Source: HGM05232 sp036661515 (GTDB taxonomy: Bacteria; Bacteroidota; Bacteroidia; Bacteroidales; Muribaculaceae). From it: a stretch of DNA of 45,594 nt. The DNA lies in contig JAVWYO010000005.1 in NCBI GenBank assembly GCA_036661515.1, positions 1 through 45,594 on the forward strand, read 5' to 3'. A model generated the notes under the pieces. It had not been told where the DNA came from, ran no database searches, and worked only from the letters and a program-made list of their open reading frames with translations. A program made the translations under genes and the position numbers. Shown in pieces: positions 1 to 8,855 of this stretch (the stretch's first letter is position 1; each line of letters starts with the position of its first letter).

Positions 1-38
1 CAAATGTTTAGTAATATTTGTTTAACGATTGTGGTGGC

Positions 39-947
39 TTAGATGTTGCGGGGGTGGTGGCGGAGGATTTCTTGGCGGAGGTAGTTGCGGTCGATGTGGA
101 CGTAAATTTCGGTTGTGGTTATGCTTTCGTGTCCGAGCATTTGCTGTATTGCTCTTAGGTTTGCGCCTCCTTCGAGTAGGTGTGTTGCGAATGAGTGTCG
201 TAGGGTGTGTGGGCTCACTTCTTTTCGTATTCCTGCTAATTGACAGTGTGTCTTAATTATGTAGAATATCATTACTCTTGTAAGTTGTGCTCCACGACGA
301 TTTAGGAAAAGGGTGTCGTCGTAGCCTTTTTTGATAGTAAGATTTGAGCGGTATTCGGTGATGTATTTTTGTATTTCGTAGAGGGCTGTTTGTGAGATTG
401 GTACTAATCGTTGTTTGTTGCCTTTACCTTGAACTATTATGTATTCGTCGTTTGCGTATATTTGTGATATTTGTAGGTTTATTAGTTCGGAAACTCTTAG
501 TCCGCAACTATAAAGTGTTTCTATAATTGCCTTGTTTCGTTGTCCTTCGGGCTTGCTAAGGTCGATTGCCGCAATTATTCGGTTTATTTCGTCTATTGAT
601 AGTGTTTCTGGCAGAGCACGTCCGAGTCGAGGAGATTCTAATAGAAGAGTTGGATTTTTATCGATGTAGTTTTCTAAATTTAGGAATTTGAAAAAACTTT
701 TAATTCCTGAAATGGTTCTTGCTTGAGAGCGAGGTTGAATACCGATGTCGTGGAGTGTACATATGAGGTTGTGTAGGTCGTCTTCGGTGGTGCTTCGTAG
801 TGATATATTTTCGTCGTTTAGATAGTTTAGAAGTTTGTTTATGTCGTCGGTGTATCCTTCGAGGGTGTTTTTGGATAGTCCTTTCTCAAGTTGTAAATAT
901 GCTTGATATTTTTCAATAATAAATTCTATGTTATCAATTTCTTTCAC
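39..947 (-). CDS. xerD: Tyrosine recombinase XerD
   Basis: A 302-residue site-specific tyrosine recombinase, expected to resolve chromosome dimers at dif together with a XerC partner not in this window. The N-terminal SAM-like core-binding domain spans roughly residues 10-95 and the catalytic domain 112-295. The full catalytic set is visible: R151 (in CGLRVSE), K175, H247 and R250 (HTLRHSFATHLLEGG), H273 (MLGHES) and the nucleophile Y282. Length is normal for XerC/XerD. The C-terminal pattern and the position next to aroQ favour XerD over XerC, but the two cannot be separated with certainty by eye. It is transcribed away from aroQ from a shared 108-bp gap. Confidence 0.93.
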   Translation of the reverse strand: MKEIDNIEFIIEKYQAYLQLEKGLSKNTLEGYTDDINKLLNYLNDENISLRSTTEDDLHNLICTLHDIGIQPRSQARTISGIKSFFKFLNLENYIDKNPTLLLESPRLGRALPETLSIDEINRIIAAIDLSKPEGQRNKAIIETLYSCGLRVSELINLQISQIYANDEYIIVQGKGNKQRLVPISQTALYEIQKYITEYRSNLTIKKGYDDTLFLNRRGAQLTRVMIFYIIKTHCQLAGIRKEVSPHTLRHSFATHLLEGGANLRAIQQMLGHESITTTEIYVHIDRNYLRQEILRHHPRNI

Positions 948-984
948 TTGAATAATAATGATTCAATGGAGTAAAATTAGTAAT

Positions 985-1012
985 TTTGCAATATATTTGC
1001 TTTTATTGCAAA
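985..1012. repeat. 9-bp perfect inverted repeat in xerD-aroQ gap
   Basis: TTTGCAATA (985-993) and TATTGCAAA (1004-1012) are perfect inverted copies separated by 10 nt. They overlap both -7 promoter candidates in this gap, so this could be an operator or a chance AT-rich repeat. Nothing identifies a cognate regulator. Confidence 0.5.
992..999 (+). promoter_or_regulatory. Candidate -7 element for aroQ operon
   Basis: TATATTTG matches the Bacteroides -7 consensus TAnnTTTG exactly, 56 nt before the aroQ ATG. No clear TTTG is present at the expected -33 spacing, so this is only a moderate call. Confidence 0.4.
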
Positions 1013-1016
1013 GATA
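1009..1016 (-). promoter_or_regulatory. Candidate -7 element for xerD
   Basis: On the minus strand this reads TATCTTTG, an exact TAnnTTTG match, placing a start site about 55 nt before the xerD ATG. The -33 element is not clear. Confidence 0.4.
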
Positions 1017-1055
1017 GGCTAAAAAAGGGAATGTTTTATTTTAAAATAAGAGTTT

Positions 1056-1481
1056 ATGAATATTGTAATAATTAATGGTCCTAATCTCAATCTACTTGGT
1101 GTTAGAGAACCTGGAATATATGGAGATAAATCGTTTGAGAGTTGTCTTGAAGAGTTACGTAAAAAGAATATTGGAGATAAAATAGAATATTTTCAGAGTA
1201 ATTGTGAAGGTTTGCTTATAGATGAGTTGCATCGAGTGGGCTTTGATGCTGATGGTATAATAATTAATGCAGGAGCTTATACACACACGTCGATAGCGAT
1301 AGGCGATGCGATACGAGCTATAAAAGCACCTGTTGTAGAGGTGCACATGACTAATGTGTTTGGGCGCGAAGATTTTAGGAAAGTTTCGATGATAGCGTCG
1401 GCTTGTGTAGGCGTTATTGCAGGATTTGGACTTGGTAGTTATGATTTGGCTTTGAAGGCGTTGCGGAGTAATATGCGATAG
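1056..1481 (+). CDS. aroQ: 3-dehydroquinate dehydratase, type II
   Basis: A 141-residue type II dehydroquinase of the shikimate pathway, converting 3-dehydroquinate to 3-dehydroshikimate in the cytoplasm. The N-terminal NGPNLNLLG signature (residues 7-15) is followed by the catalytic Y22 in REPGIYG, N71 and H77 in NAGAYTHTS, and H97 in VEVHMTN. Length is typical for this dodecameric family. It starts the plus-strand run that continues with pyruvate kinase, a methyltransferase and rbfA, an order common in Bacteroidales. Confidence 0.96.
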   Translation: MNIVIINGPNLNLLGVREPGIYGDKSFESCLEELRKKNIGDKIEYFQSNCEGLLIDELHRVGFDADGIIINAGAYTHTSIAIGDAIRAIKAPVVEVHMTNVFGREDFRKVSMIASACVGVIAGFGLGSYDLALKALRSNMR

Positions 1482-1531
1482 AGATTGTATAAGAGTGTGT
1501 GTTTGTAGGAAAAAATAAAATAATAATCAAG

Positions 1532-3001
1532 ATGAAGAAGTTTACAAAGATAGTTGCAACAATTTCGGATAAACGTTGTGATGTGCCATTTATAAAGTCG
1601 CTTTATTGTAATGGAATGAATGTAGTGCGCATGAATTCAGCCCATTTACAGTTGGACGGGTTTCAGAAAATCGTAAAGAATGTGCGTGATGTATCGGATA
1701 AAATAGGAATTTTGATGGACACAAAAGGTCCAGAAATAAGGACTACTATAAATGAGAATGATGCTACGATAATAGTGCGTGAGGGAGATATCGTGCGATT
1801 TGTTGGGAATCCCGGAGGAGTTACAAATAAGGAGCAGATAAGCCTGTCATATTGCGATATATGTAATGATGTGAAGGTAGGGTGTCATTTCTTGATAGAT
1901 GATGGGGAGCTTGATTTTGAGATAGAATCGATAGATGGAGAAGTGATGATGTGTAAAGCCCTTAATGGTGGCGAACTTGGCTCTCGGAAGAGTGTAAATA
2001 TTCCAGGAGTAGGTATAAAATTGCCATCACTCACGTCACGAGATATAATAAATATAGGTTATGCAATAGATATGGGTGTTGACTTTATCGCGCATTCCTT
2101 TGTGCGTTGCAAACAGGATATACTTGACATACAAGCAATTCTTGATGCTCGTGAAAGTAATATAAAGATTATTGCAAAGATAGAGAATCAAGAAGGTATT
2201 GATAACTTTGACGAGATACTTGAAGTGGCTTATGGCATAATGATAGCACGTGGAGATCTTGGAATAGAGATACCAGCGGAGCGTATTCCAAATATACAGA
2301 ATGAATTAATAAAGAAGTGTATATTGCATCATAAACCCGTTATTGTGGCAACTCAAATGCTACATTCGATGATAAGTAATCCACGCCCAACACGAGCAGA
2401 AGTTTCGGATATTGCAAATGCTGTTTATCAGCACACCGATGCGCTTATGCTAAGTGGTGAAACGGCATATGGAAAATACCCAGTAGAGGCAATCTCAACA
2501 ATGACCCGAGTAGCCGTAGAGTCGGAAAAGACTATGAATATAGATGATGGGTTGATTCCTCGTATGGAAGATGACGTAACTTCTTTTTTGGCTCATCAAG
2601 CAGTGATGTCGAGTAAGATAGTAGGGTCGCGAGCAATAATAACAGATAGCTATACGGGGCGTACAGCTCGTTATATCTCGTCGTTTAGAGGTAGTTATCC
2701 AACGCTTGCATTGTGTTATCATCAAGAAGTTATAAGAATATTATCGCTATCCTATGGTGTTTTCCCATTTTATCAACAGCGAACCAAGACCTCACGAGAA
2801 TATTTATATCATGGGTTGAAGCATTTGATAGAGCTTGGTCTTTTGACACATGAAAACACGATAGCATATCTTGGAGGAGCTTTTGGAGAGGGTCATGGAA
2901 CAACTTTCCTTGAGATAAACAATGTTGGCGAGGTTATGAAAAATTATGATTATTATGATTTGCCTAATCTTGAAAACGTAGAGAGATGCAAGAAGATTTA
3001 G
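1532..3001 (+). CDS. pyk: Pyruvate kinase
   Basis: Pyruvate kinase (489 residues from the chosen start) transfers phosphate from phosphoenolpyruvate to ADP, the last step of glycolysis. The N-terminal strand KIVATIS, the ADP/Mg site region MDTKGPEIRT (62-71), catalytic K216 and E218 in AKIENQEGIDNF, and ARGDLGIEIP (239-248) are all visible. An in-frame GTG at 1499 would add 11 residues, but the ATG at 1532 sits directly before the family's usual N-terminus (MKKFTKIVATIS), so it is preferred. RMNSAH replaces the more common NFSH motif. The 3' end overlaps the next gene by 16 nt, suggesting co-translation. Confidence 0.95.
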   Translation: MKKFTKIVATISDKRCDVPFIKSLYCNGMNVVRMNSAHLQLDGFQKIVKNVRDVSDKIGILMDTKGPEIRTTINENDATIIVREGDIVRFVGNPGGVTNKEQISLSYCDICNDVKVGCHFLIDDGELDFEIESIDGEVMMCKALNGGELGSRKSVNIPGVGIKLPSLTSRDIINIGYAIDMGVDFIAHSFVRCKQDILDIQAILDARESNIKIIAKIENQEGIDNFDEILEVAYGIMIARGDLGIEIPAERIPNIQNELIKKCILHHKPVIVATQMLHSMISNPRPTRAEVSDIANAVYQHTDALMLSGETAYGKYPVEAISTMTRVAVESEKTMNIDDGLIPRMEDDVTSFLAHQAVMSSKIVGSRAIITDSYTGRTARYISSFRGSYPTLALCYHQEVIRILSLSYGVFPFYQQRTKTSREYLYHGLKHLIELGLLTHENTIAYLGGAFGEGHGTTFLEINNVGEVMKNYDYYDLPNLENVERCKKI

Positions 3002-3639
3002 AAAAATATATACTAAATCATATAGATGAAGAGGGTGCGATGCTCCAAGAATTGAATCGTGACACGCATTTGTTTCATCTACGTCCACGAATGTGTTCGG
3101 GGCATCTACAAGGGCGATTGCTAAAGATGTTTGTGCGCATGATAAAACCACGAACCATACTTGAACTTGGAACATTTACAGGTTATTCAGCGTTGTGTCT
3201 TGCAGAGGGATTGCCCGAAAATGGGAGCCTTCATACTATAGAAATAGACGATGAACTCGAAGATTTTATACGTCAGCATTTCGATAAGACCGACATTTCA
3301 GAGAAAATAATGCTCCATGTAGGAGATGCAAAGGAATTGCTGCCACAAATAGAAGAACGGTTTGATTTAGTGTTTATTGATGCTAATAAACGTGATTATG
3401 AAGACTATTATAATCTCGTGTTTGACAGCGTGAATGAAGGTGGATTTATAATAGCCGATAATACTTTGTGGGACGGGAAGGTTGTAGAAGAAAGTTCTAA
3501 AATCGATGCACAGACCGAAGGGATAAAGCGATTTAATGAACTTGTGGCGCGAGATAAGAGAGTAGAAAAGGTTATAGTTCCATTGCGAGATGGGTTGACA
3601 ATTATATATAAAAAGCCCATAGAGCAGGATTATAGATAA
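2986..3639 (+). CDS. Class I SAM-dependent O-methyltransferase
   Basis: A 217-residue methyltransferase of the caffeoyl-CoA/catechol O-methyltransferase-like family (bacterial YrrM/TrmR type). The SAM-binding motif ELGTFTGYSALCLAEGL lies at about residues 60-76, an acidic motif II follows (HTIEIDDE), and the metal/substrate motif VFIDANKRDYEDYY is near 130-143. Some bacterial members act on tRNA 5-hydroxyuridine (TrmR), which would fit with the U32 hydroxylation-type protein elsewhere in this window, but the substrate cannot be read from sequence. It overlaps the end of pyk and is followed 22 nt later by rbfA. Confidence 0.85.
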   Translation: MQEDLEKYILNHIDEEGAMLQELNRDTHLFHLRPRMCSGHLQGRLLKMFVRMIKPRTILELGTFTGYSALCLAEGLPENGSLHTIEIDDELEDFIRQHFDKTDISEKIMLHVGDAKELLPQIEERFDLVFIDANKRDYEDYYNLVFDSVNEGGFIIADNTLWDGKVVEESSKIDAQTEGIKRFNELVARDKRVEKVIVPLRDGLTIIYKKPIEQDYR

Positions 3640-3661
3640 AAACAATTATATTTGTGATAAT

Positions 3662-3997
3662 ATGGAAACAACAAGACAACAAAAAATAGCTCGTTTACTC
3701 CAAAAAGAGTTGAGCGAAATATTCCGTCTTCAAACAGCGAAGATGGGTAATGTATTGGTATCGGTTAGTGCAGTGCGCGTTTCGCCCGACCTAAGTGTAG
3801 CAAAAGGGTATCTAAGTATTTTCCCATCAGAAAAAAGCGCAGAGCTATTAAAAAGCATAAATGCGAGTGCTAAGACAATACGCTATGAACTTGCACAGAG
3901 AGTCAAAATGCAATTACGCAAGACACCAGATTTGACATTTTATATAGATGATTCGCTCGATTATATCGAAAATATAGATACTTTGCTAAAGAAATAA
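3662..3997 (+). CDS. rbfA: Ribosome-binding factor A
   Basis: A 111-residue RbfA, a single KH-fold protein that binds the 30S subunit and helps mature the 5' end of 16S rRNA. The N-terminal RQQKIARLLQKELSEIF and the central VSVSAVRVSPDLSVAKGYLS match the family, and the C-terminus carries the RKTPDLTFYIDDSLDY pattern that marks RbfA. Length is typical. It lies 25 nt before the LolC/E-like permease in the same direction. Confidence 0.93.
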   Translation: METTRQQKIARLLQKELSEIFRLQTAKMGNVLVSVSAVRVSPDLSVAKGYLSIFPSEKSAELLKSINASAKTIRYELAQRVKMQLRKTPDLTFYIDDSLDYIENIDTLLKK

Positions 3998-4022
3998 GAA
4001 TTGCAAAGTGTAAGCAATTTTA

Positions 4023-5255
4023 ATGGATAGATTTACCTTAAAAGTAGCGTTACGATACATTGTATCAAAAAAATCGCATAGTGCAGTAAACATCATCTCG
4101 ATAATATCGGTTTGTGGTGTTGCTGTTACTACTATTGCGCTTGTTTGTGTGCTATCGGTGTTTAATGGTTTTAGTTCGTTAGTGGAGAGTAAGCTCGCGC
4201 AACTTGACCCAGAATTGAAGATATTTAGTGCGACTGGCAAGGTAATAAATAATGCAGATAGTGTGGTGCAAGTGCTGAAAAGTGTCGATGTAATCGAGGT
4301 TTGTCAGCCAACAATAGAAGATCATGCACTTGCAATATATGGAGAAGAGCAAATGCCCGTGAGGCTTAAAGGAGTATCAGAAAAATATGATAGTCTTACT
4401 AATATTCGAGAATTAGTGAAAAATGATGGAGAATATCTTTTAAAAGACGAATTTTCGGATTATGCTTTAATGAGTGTTGGTGCAGCCGTAAGCCTCAAAG
4501 CCCGCCCAGGCTTCAATACTCAGCTACGGCTTTATGCTCCACGTCGCAAAGGACGCGTAAATATTGCTAATCCTATGACTGCATTTCGTAGTGATTCCTT
4601 ATATGTCTCTGGGGTGTATCAGGTGGAGCAAACCGAGTATGATGCTGATATGATAATTGTTCCAATCTCGGTAGCGCGTCAGTTACTTGACTACACTACT
4701 GAAGCCACATCAATAGAGATAAAATTGCGTGAAAATGCCGATAAAACCGTTGCTTTTGATCAAATATCTAAAATTGTTGGCACTAATTATATCGTGAAAG
4801 ATAGGTTGATGCAACAAGAAACGTCATTTAGACTAATAAATATTGAAAAGTGGATAACCTTTTTGTTGCTTGGGTTTATTTTAATTATTGCAACATTCAA
4901 TATCATTAGTACGCTTTCGGTGTTGATAATTGAAAAAGATGCGAGTATAAATACATTTAAAAGTCTCGGCGCAACTGATAAGCAGATAGCACATATTTTT
5001 GTTGCCGAAGGTTGGATAATATCGTTGTTTGGGGCTGTAATTGGTGTCGTAATTGGGCTTGTCCTGTGCCTTGTGCAACAATATTTTGGAATTATTAAAT
5101 TATCGGGCGATGCATCAGCTATGATAATAGATGCCTATCCAGTAGTTGTGGAAGTGAGTGACGTAGCCGTAATCTTTGGCCTTGTAGCCATTGTAGGCTC
5201 GTTAACCTCGATTGCCACCTCGATGATTATGCGACATAGATTACGAAGGAATTAG
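4023..5255 (+). CDS. FtsX/LolC-E-like ABC transporter permease
   Basis: A 410-residue inner-membrane permease with one N-terminal transmembrane segment (about 22-46), a large periplasmic domain (about 50-270, MacB-PCD type) and three C-terminal transmembrane segments (about 274-300, 320-345, 375-400). The N-terminal pattern ALRYIVSKKSHSAVNIIS is that of the LolC/LolE lipoprotein-releasing family, which extracts outer-membrane lipoproteins with the ATPase LolD and carrier LolA. No ATPase gene is adjacent. A LolC/E-like role is likely, since a Bacteroidota form usually occurs as a single subunit, but the sequence alone does not exclude another FtsX-type complex. Confidence 0.85.
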   Translation: MDRFTLKVALRYIVSKKSHSAVNIISIISVCGVAVTTIALVCVLSVFNGFSSLVESKLAQLDPELKIFSATGKVINNADSVVQVLKSVDVIEVCQPTIEDHALAIYGEEQMPVRLKGVSEKYDSLTNIRELVKNDGEYLLKDEFSDYALMSVGAAVSLKARPGFNTQLRLYAPRRKGRVNIANPMTAFRSDSLYVSGVYQVEQTEYDADMIIVPISVARQLLDYTTEATSIEIKLRENADKTVAFDQISKIVGTNYIVKDRLMQQETSFRLINIEKWITFLLLGFILIIATFNIISTLSVLIIEKDASINTFKSLGATDKQIAHIFVAEGWIISLFGAVIGVVIGLVLCLVQQYFGIIKLSGDASAMIIDAYPVVVEVSDVAVIFGLVAIVGSLTSIATSMIMRHRLRRN

Positions 5256-5266
5256 TAATTTTGATT

Positions 5267-5274
5267 TACTTTTG
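5267..5274 (+). promoter_or_regulatory. Candidate -7 element downstream of lolE-like gene
   Basis: TACTTTTG matches TAnnTTTG exactly. No convincing -33 TTTG lies 19-21 nt upstream. If active, it would drive a short transcript ending at the hairpin at 5417-5445. Confidence 0.3.
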
Positions 5275-5416
5275 TAAATCTGAATTATTTGGGAAAAAGC
5301 AGGTGTAAAATGAATAAAAATGAGGCCTTTAGCAGGTTGTTAATAACTTTTTTAGAAATAAGTAAAAAAAACTCCAGTTTGTAGATGTAAATTCAAAAGA
5401 GATTTTTTAACTTTAC

Positions 5417-5445
5417 ACGCATATTATAATTAATGTGCGTTTTTT
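5417..5445 (+). terminator. Rho-independent terminator before the dcw cluster
   Basis: A 10-bp stem (5417-5426 with 5431-5440, one G-T wobble), a 4-nt loop TAAT and a run of six T form a textbook intrinsic terminator. It lies 162 nt after the lolE-like stop and 73 nt before rsmH, so it separates the rbfA-lolE unit from the dcw operon. The rest of the 263-bp gap holds one 24-codon ORF (5310-5384) of unknown reality and no mraZ. Confidence 0.8.
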
Positions 5446-5518
5446 GATTATGAATAGTAGAGCTAATCTCTCTTATTACTTGAAACACAAATAAATAGCA
5501 CACAAAAACCGAACCATA

Positions 5519-6427
5519 ATGAGTGACGAAGTGTATCACATTCCAGCCCTGCTGACAGAAACGATTGACGGACTTCAAATAAAGTCTGAAGGGACATACG
5601 TTGATGTCACATTTGGCGGTGGCGGTCATTCACGTGCTATTATGTTAAATCTTGGAGAAAACGGGCATTTATACGGTTTTGATCAAGACCAAGATGCGAT
5701 TGCCAATAAGATTGAAGATAGCCGATTTACATTTGTACATAGCAATTTTTGTTATCTGTCAAATTTTCTAAGATACTATGGTGTAGAGAAAGTTGATGGG
5801 ATAATAGCCGATCTTGGCGTTTCGTTTCATCATTTTGATGATAGCAGTCGTGGCTTTTCCTTTAGATTTGACGGAGCGCTTGACATGCGCATGAATCAAA
5901 AAGGGAGTAGAGATGCGAGTTGGATAATAGCAAACTATAGCGAAGAGAAACTTGCCGACGTGTTTTATCTATATGGTGAGTTGAGAAATTCTCGAAGACT
6001 TGCAGCTGCGATAGTCAAGGCACGTGGAGAAAAAGCAATAGAGAGTACCGAAGATTTGCTGTCGGTAGTTCGTCCATTAATGAAACCGATGCAAGAGAAA
6101 AAGGAGCTTGCGCAAGTGTTTCAGGCATTGCGCATAGAGGTAAATAAGGAGATAGATGTGTTACAGAAGTTGCTCATACAGTCGTTAAAGGTTTTAAAGC
6201 CTGGCGGAAGGATAGCCGTTTTGACTTATCATTCACTTGAGGATAGGCTTGTAAAGAATTTCTTTAAGAGCGGGAACATTGAGGGTAAGGTTGATAAGGA
6301 TTTTTATGGAAGAATAGAAACACCATTTAGGTTAGTGAATAATAAAGTTATAGCACCGAGTGATGAAGAAATAGGAATAAATCCACGTTCGAGAAGTGCA
6401 AAATTGAGAATAGCAGAGCGTATATAG
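5519..6427 (+). CDS. rsmH: 16S rRNA m4C1402 methyltransferase RsmH
   Basis: RsmH (MraW), 302 residues, N4-methylates C1402 of 16S rRNA in the decoding centre using SAM. The N-terminus HIPALLTETIDGL, the SAM loop DVTFGGGGHS (about 28-37), IIADLGVSFHHFD and RGFSFRFDGALDMRM are family hallmarks, as is the late LTYHSLEDRLVKNFF. Length is normal. It is the first gene of the dcw cluster here; mraZ, which usually precedes it, is absent. ftsL starts 20 nt downstream. Confidence 0.96.
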   Translation: MSDEVYHIPALLTETIDGLQIKSEGTYVDVTFGGGGHSRAIMLNLGENGHLYGFDQDQDAIANKIEDSRFTFVHSNFCYLSNFLRYYGVEKVDGIIADLGVSFHHFDDSSRGFSFRFDGALDMRMNQKGSRDASWIIANYSEEKLADVFYLYGELRNSRRLAAAIVKARGEKAIESTEDLLSVVRPLMKPMQEKKELAQVFQALRIEVNKEIDVLQKLLIQSLKVLKPGGRIAVLTYHSLEDRLVKNFFKSGNIEGKVDKDFYGRIETPFRLVNNKVIAPSDEEIGINPRSRSAKLRIAERI

Positions 6428-6447
6428 TAATATCAAGAAATAAGGCA

Positions 6448-6798
6448 ATGGCAAAAGAGAAGAAAGGACATAAAGATAATTTGGTAAAACGAACGTTGCA
6501 GGGACGTATGATTTCGTATGAATTTTTCTTGCGACACTGGTATATTGTAGGAGGCGTTTTAGTCCTTTTTATTGTGTTCATTGCTAATAAATATCATTGT
6601 CAGACGCAACTTGCTGAGATAATGAGCCTAAGGCGAGAGTTGAATAATGCAAAGACCGACAGAATAAAATCGAGTTCGGAATATAATTCAAAAATCAGAG
6701 AGACCGAGATGCGCGAACTGATAGATACAATGCATATCAATTTGATAATGCCTGAGCAACCACCATTTAAATTAACAAATAATGAAACAGAAGAATAA
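6448..6798 (+). CDS. ftsL: FtsL-like cell division protein
   Basis: A 116-residue small bitopic protein between rsmH and ftsI, the standard position of ftsL. It has a basic cytoplasmic N-terminus (residues 1-30), one transmembrane segment (about 32-46, IVGGVLVLFIVFIA) and a periplasmic segment with heptad-like character (about 52-95) expected to form a coiled coil with FtsB/DivIC in the FtsQLB complex. Sequence identity within FtsL is low, so the call rests on topology, size and position. Its 3' end overlaps ftsI by 17 nt. Confidence 0.82.
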   Translation: MAKEKKGHKDNLVKRTLQGRMISYEFFLRHWYIVGGVLVLFIVFIANKYHCQTQLAEIMSLRRELNNAKTDRIKSSSEYNSKIRETEMRELIDTMHINLIMPEQPPFKLTNNETEE

Positions 6799-8842
6799 GC
6801 GTCACATTCTATTCCGTTATTCTTTGATAATAACAGGGATTTTAATCTTTTCATTTTTGATAGTAGTTAAAATGGTTAGAACAACTATTATAGATGCCGA
6901 TAAGTGGAATGACAAAGCTCAGCAAATATTATCTAAGATAGATGATATACCACCAGAGCGAGGGAATATCTATGCATCTAATGGAACGATACTTGCCACA
7001 AATCTACATTTCTATACAGCAAGAATAGATTGGAAAACAGATGGAATAAAAGTAGAAACTTTAAAAAAATATCTACCAGCATTGTGCGATAGCCTTCAAG
7101 CATTTTATCCTGGACGAAGTTCAAAGGAATGGAATGAAGTCTTCATGGCAGAACTAAAGAAAGTAAAAAAGAATAGGAGCTTTAAATTATTTAGTAATTT
7201 GACGAGTTCTCAATATAAGCGATTAAAAAGTTTTCCATACTTTAAACTTGGTAGCAATAAAAACGGATTGTATCAAGAAACGAGTATGCGCAGAATAAAA
7301 CCCTACGGTTCGATGGCATCGCGAAGTATCGGCCGAGTAGGGGAAGTTATGACAGGAGGGATACACGGCGTTTCGGGGCTTGAAAAGGCGCTTGATTCGT
7401 TGTTATATGGAGTAGCAGGCAAGTCAAAAAAAATACAGTTGACCAATAATATGGCAAACTGGGAAACTGTGCCAGCACAACGAGGATATGACATAAAGAC
7501 CACGATAGATGTAGATATACAAGATATAGTAGAGGAAGAACTCTATAATATGTGTGTAGAGAGTGAGGCACGTTGGGGGACAGCAGTGTTGATGGAAGTA
7601 AAGACAGGCGAGATAAAAGCAATATCTAATCTTGAATGGAATGATAGTTTTAATGACTATGTAGAGGGTAGAAATAATGCAGTTCTTGGCTATGAGCCCG
7701 GCTCCGTTATGAAGCCCATCTCAATGATGATGGCACTTGAAGATGGAATAGTTTGCGATATAGATTCAGTCATGGTTACAGGAAAGAGCTTTGCCTATGC
7801 AGGTGGTCGTCCTATAACCGATTCGCATGGTGCTGGCTCAATGCCCGTGAGCCGAGTTATAGAATCATCGTCAAATGTTGGTATGTCGAAAATAATATTG
7901 AGAAAATATGAGAAAGACCCTGGTCAATTTTATCATAGGTTGAAGCAAATGGGCTTTTTTGAACCCCTTCACACTGGCATAGCGGGCGAAGAAATACCCG
8001 ATATAGATAGTCTTGGGACAAAGAATTGGGATAGGATAGCTTTAACGCGCATGTGTTATGGGTATTCCACGAGGATACCTCCGATGTGCACGCTTGCCAT
8101 GTATAACTCGATAGCTAATGGTGGTAAATACGTACGCCCACGCTTAGTTAAAGAATTGCTTGTAAATGGAGTGTGTGATACCGTTCTTCCAGTGAGCTAT
8201 ATACGCAAGCAAGTGTGCAGTCCTAAAAATGCCACAAAATTGAGAAAGATGCTCAATGATGTGGTGTGGGGTGAATATGGTACAGGAAAAGTGTTACGCA
8301 ATGACAAGGTAAATATTTGTGGAAAGACAGGGACGTGCTATACCATTGAAGATGGTGGATATTCCAATCAAAAACGTCTTGCATTTTGTGGTTTTTATCC
8401 TTATGAAAATCCGAAATACTCATGTATCGTATTGATGCGAGGTGCAAATAGAGGAGCAGCAAGAAGTAGTGGTATCGTATTAAAAAACGTGGCTCTCAAA
8501 CTATATGCCAGAGGATTATTAGATAATTCAATGGATTATAAAGCCGATGCAAAGACCACAAGTAGAGGAGTAATGTATGCTACTACCCAAAAATCCAAAA
8601 TAGAACAGCAGAAAACGACGCTACAATTGAAAGGGTTGAAAGGCTTTAAATCCCCAAAGAAAGTTGATAAAGGAGTTCCATCGGTTATAGGTCTTGGAAT
8701 AAGAGAGGCAATATCGGTGCTTGAATCGGCAGGACTAAATGTAAAATTTTATGGAGCAGGCTATGTTTCGGGTCAAAGTCGTGTAGCTGGTTCAGGGTTT
8801 AAGAAAGGAGATATAATAACTCTAAGTTTAAAACAAGGATAA
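6782..8842 (+). CDS. ftsI: Division transpeptidase FtsI (PBP3) with PASTA domain
   Basis: A 686-residue class B penicillin-binding protein that cross-links septal peptidoglycan. An N-terminal anchor (about 12-30) is followed by the dimerisation domain (RGNIYASNGTILA at 60-72) and the transpeptidase domain with S308-VMK (nucleophile), SSN at 363-365 and KTGT at 515-518. A single PASTA domain occupies about 632-686, beginning VPSVIGLGIREA. A C-terminal PASTA domain is common in Bacteroidetes FtsI. The start overlaps ftsL, consistent with translational coupling; murE follows after 13 nt. Confidence 0.95.
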   Translation: MKQKNKRHILFRYSLIITGILIFSFLIVVKMVRTTIIDADKWNDKAQQILSKIDDIPPERGNIYASNGTILATNLHFYTARIDWKTDGIKVETLKKYLPALCDSLQAFYPGRSSKEWNEVFMAELKKVKKNRSFKLFSNLTSSQYKRLKSFPYFKLGSNKNGLYQETSMRRIKPYGSMASRSIGRVGEVMTGGIHGVSGLEKALDSLLYGVAGKSKKIQLTNNMANWETVPAQRGYDIKTTIDVDIQDIVEEELYNMCVESEARWGTAVLMEVKTGEIKAISNLEWNDSFNDYVEGRNNAVLGYEPGSVMKPISMMMALEDGIVCDIDSVMVTGKSFAYAGGRPITDSHGAGSMPVSRVIESSSNVGMSKIILRKYEKDPGQFYHRLKQMGFFEPLHTGIAGEEIPDIDSLGTKNWDRIALTRMCYGYSTRIPPMCTLAMYNSIANGGKYVRPRLVKELLVNGVCDTVLPVSYIRKQVCSPKNATKLRKMLNDVVWGEYGTGKVLRNDKVNICGKTGTCYTIEDGGYSNQKRLAFCGFYPYENPKYSCIVLMRGANRGAARSSGIVLKNVALKLYARGLLDNSMDYKADAKTTSRGVMYATTQKSKIEQQKTTLQLKGLKGFKSPKKVDKGVPSVIGLGIREAISVLESAGLNVKFYGAGYVSGQSRVAGSGFKKGDIITLSLKQG

Positions 8843-8855
8843 TATAAATATATAT

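Noticed and set aside
29..256. Gly/Arg/Leu-rich 75-codon frame at the left edge
   Set aside because: Complement of the xerD 3' end, with no coding signs.
1499..1531. GTG start for pyruvate kinase at 1499
   Set aside because: The ATG at 1532 matches the family N-terminus; the extra 11 residues have no counterpart.
5310..5384. 24-codon ORF after the lolE-like gene as a real gene
   Set aside because: Too short to judge; no recognisable start context and no family, so kept only as part of the gap description.
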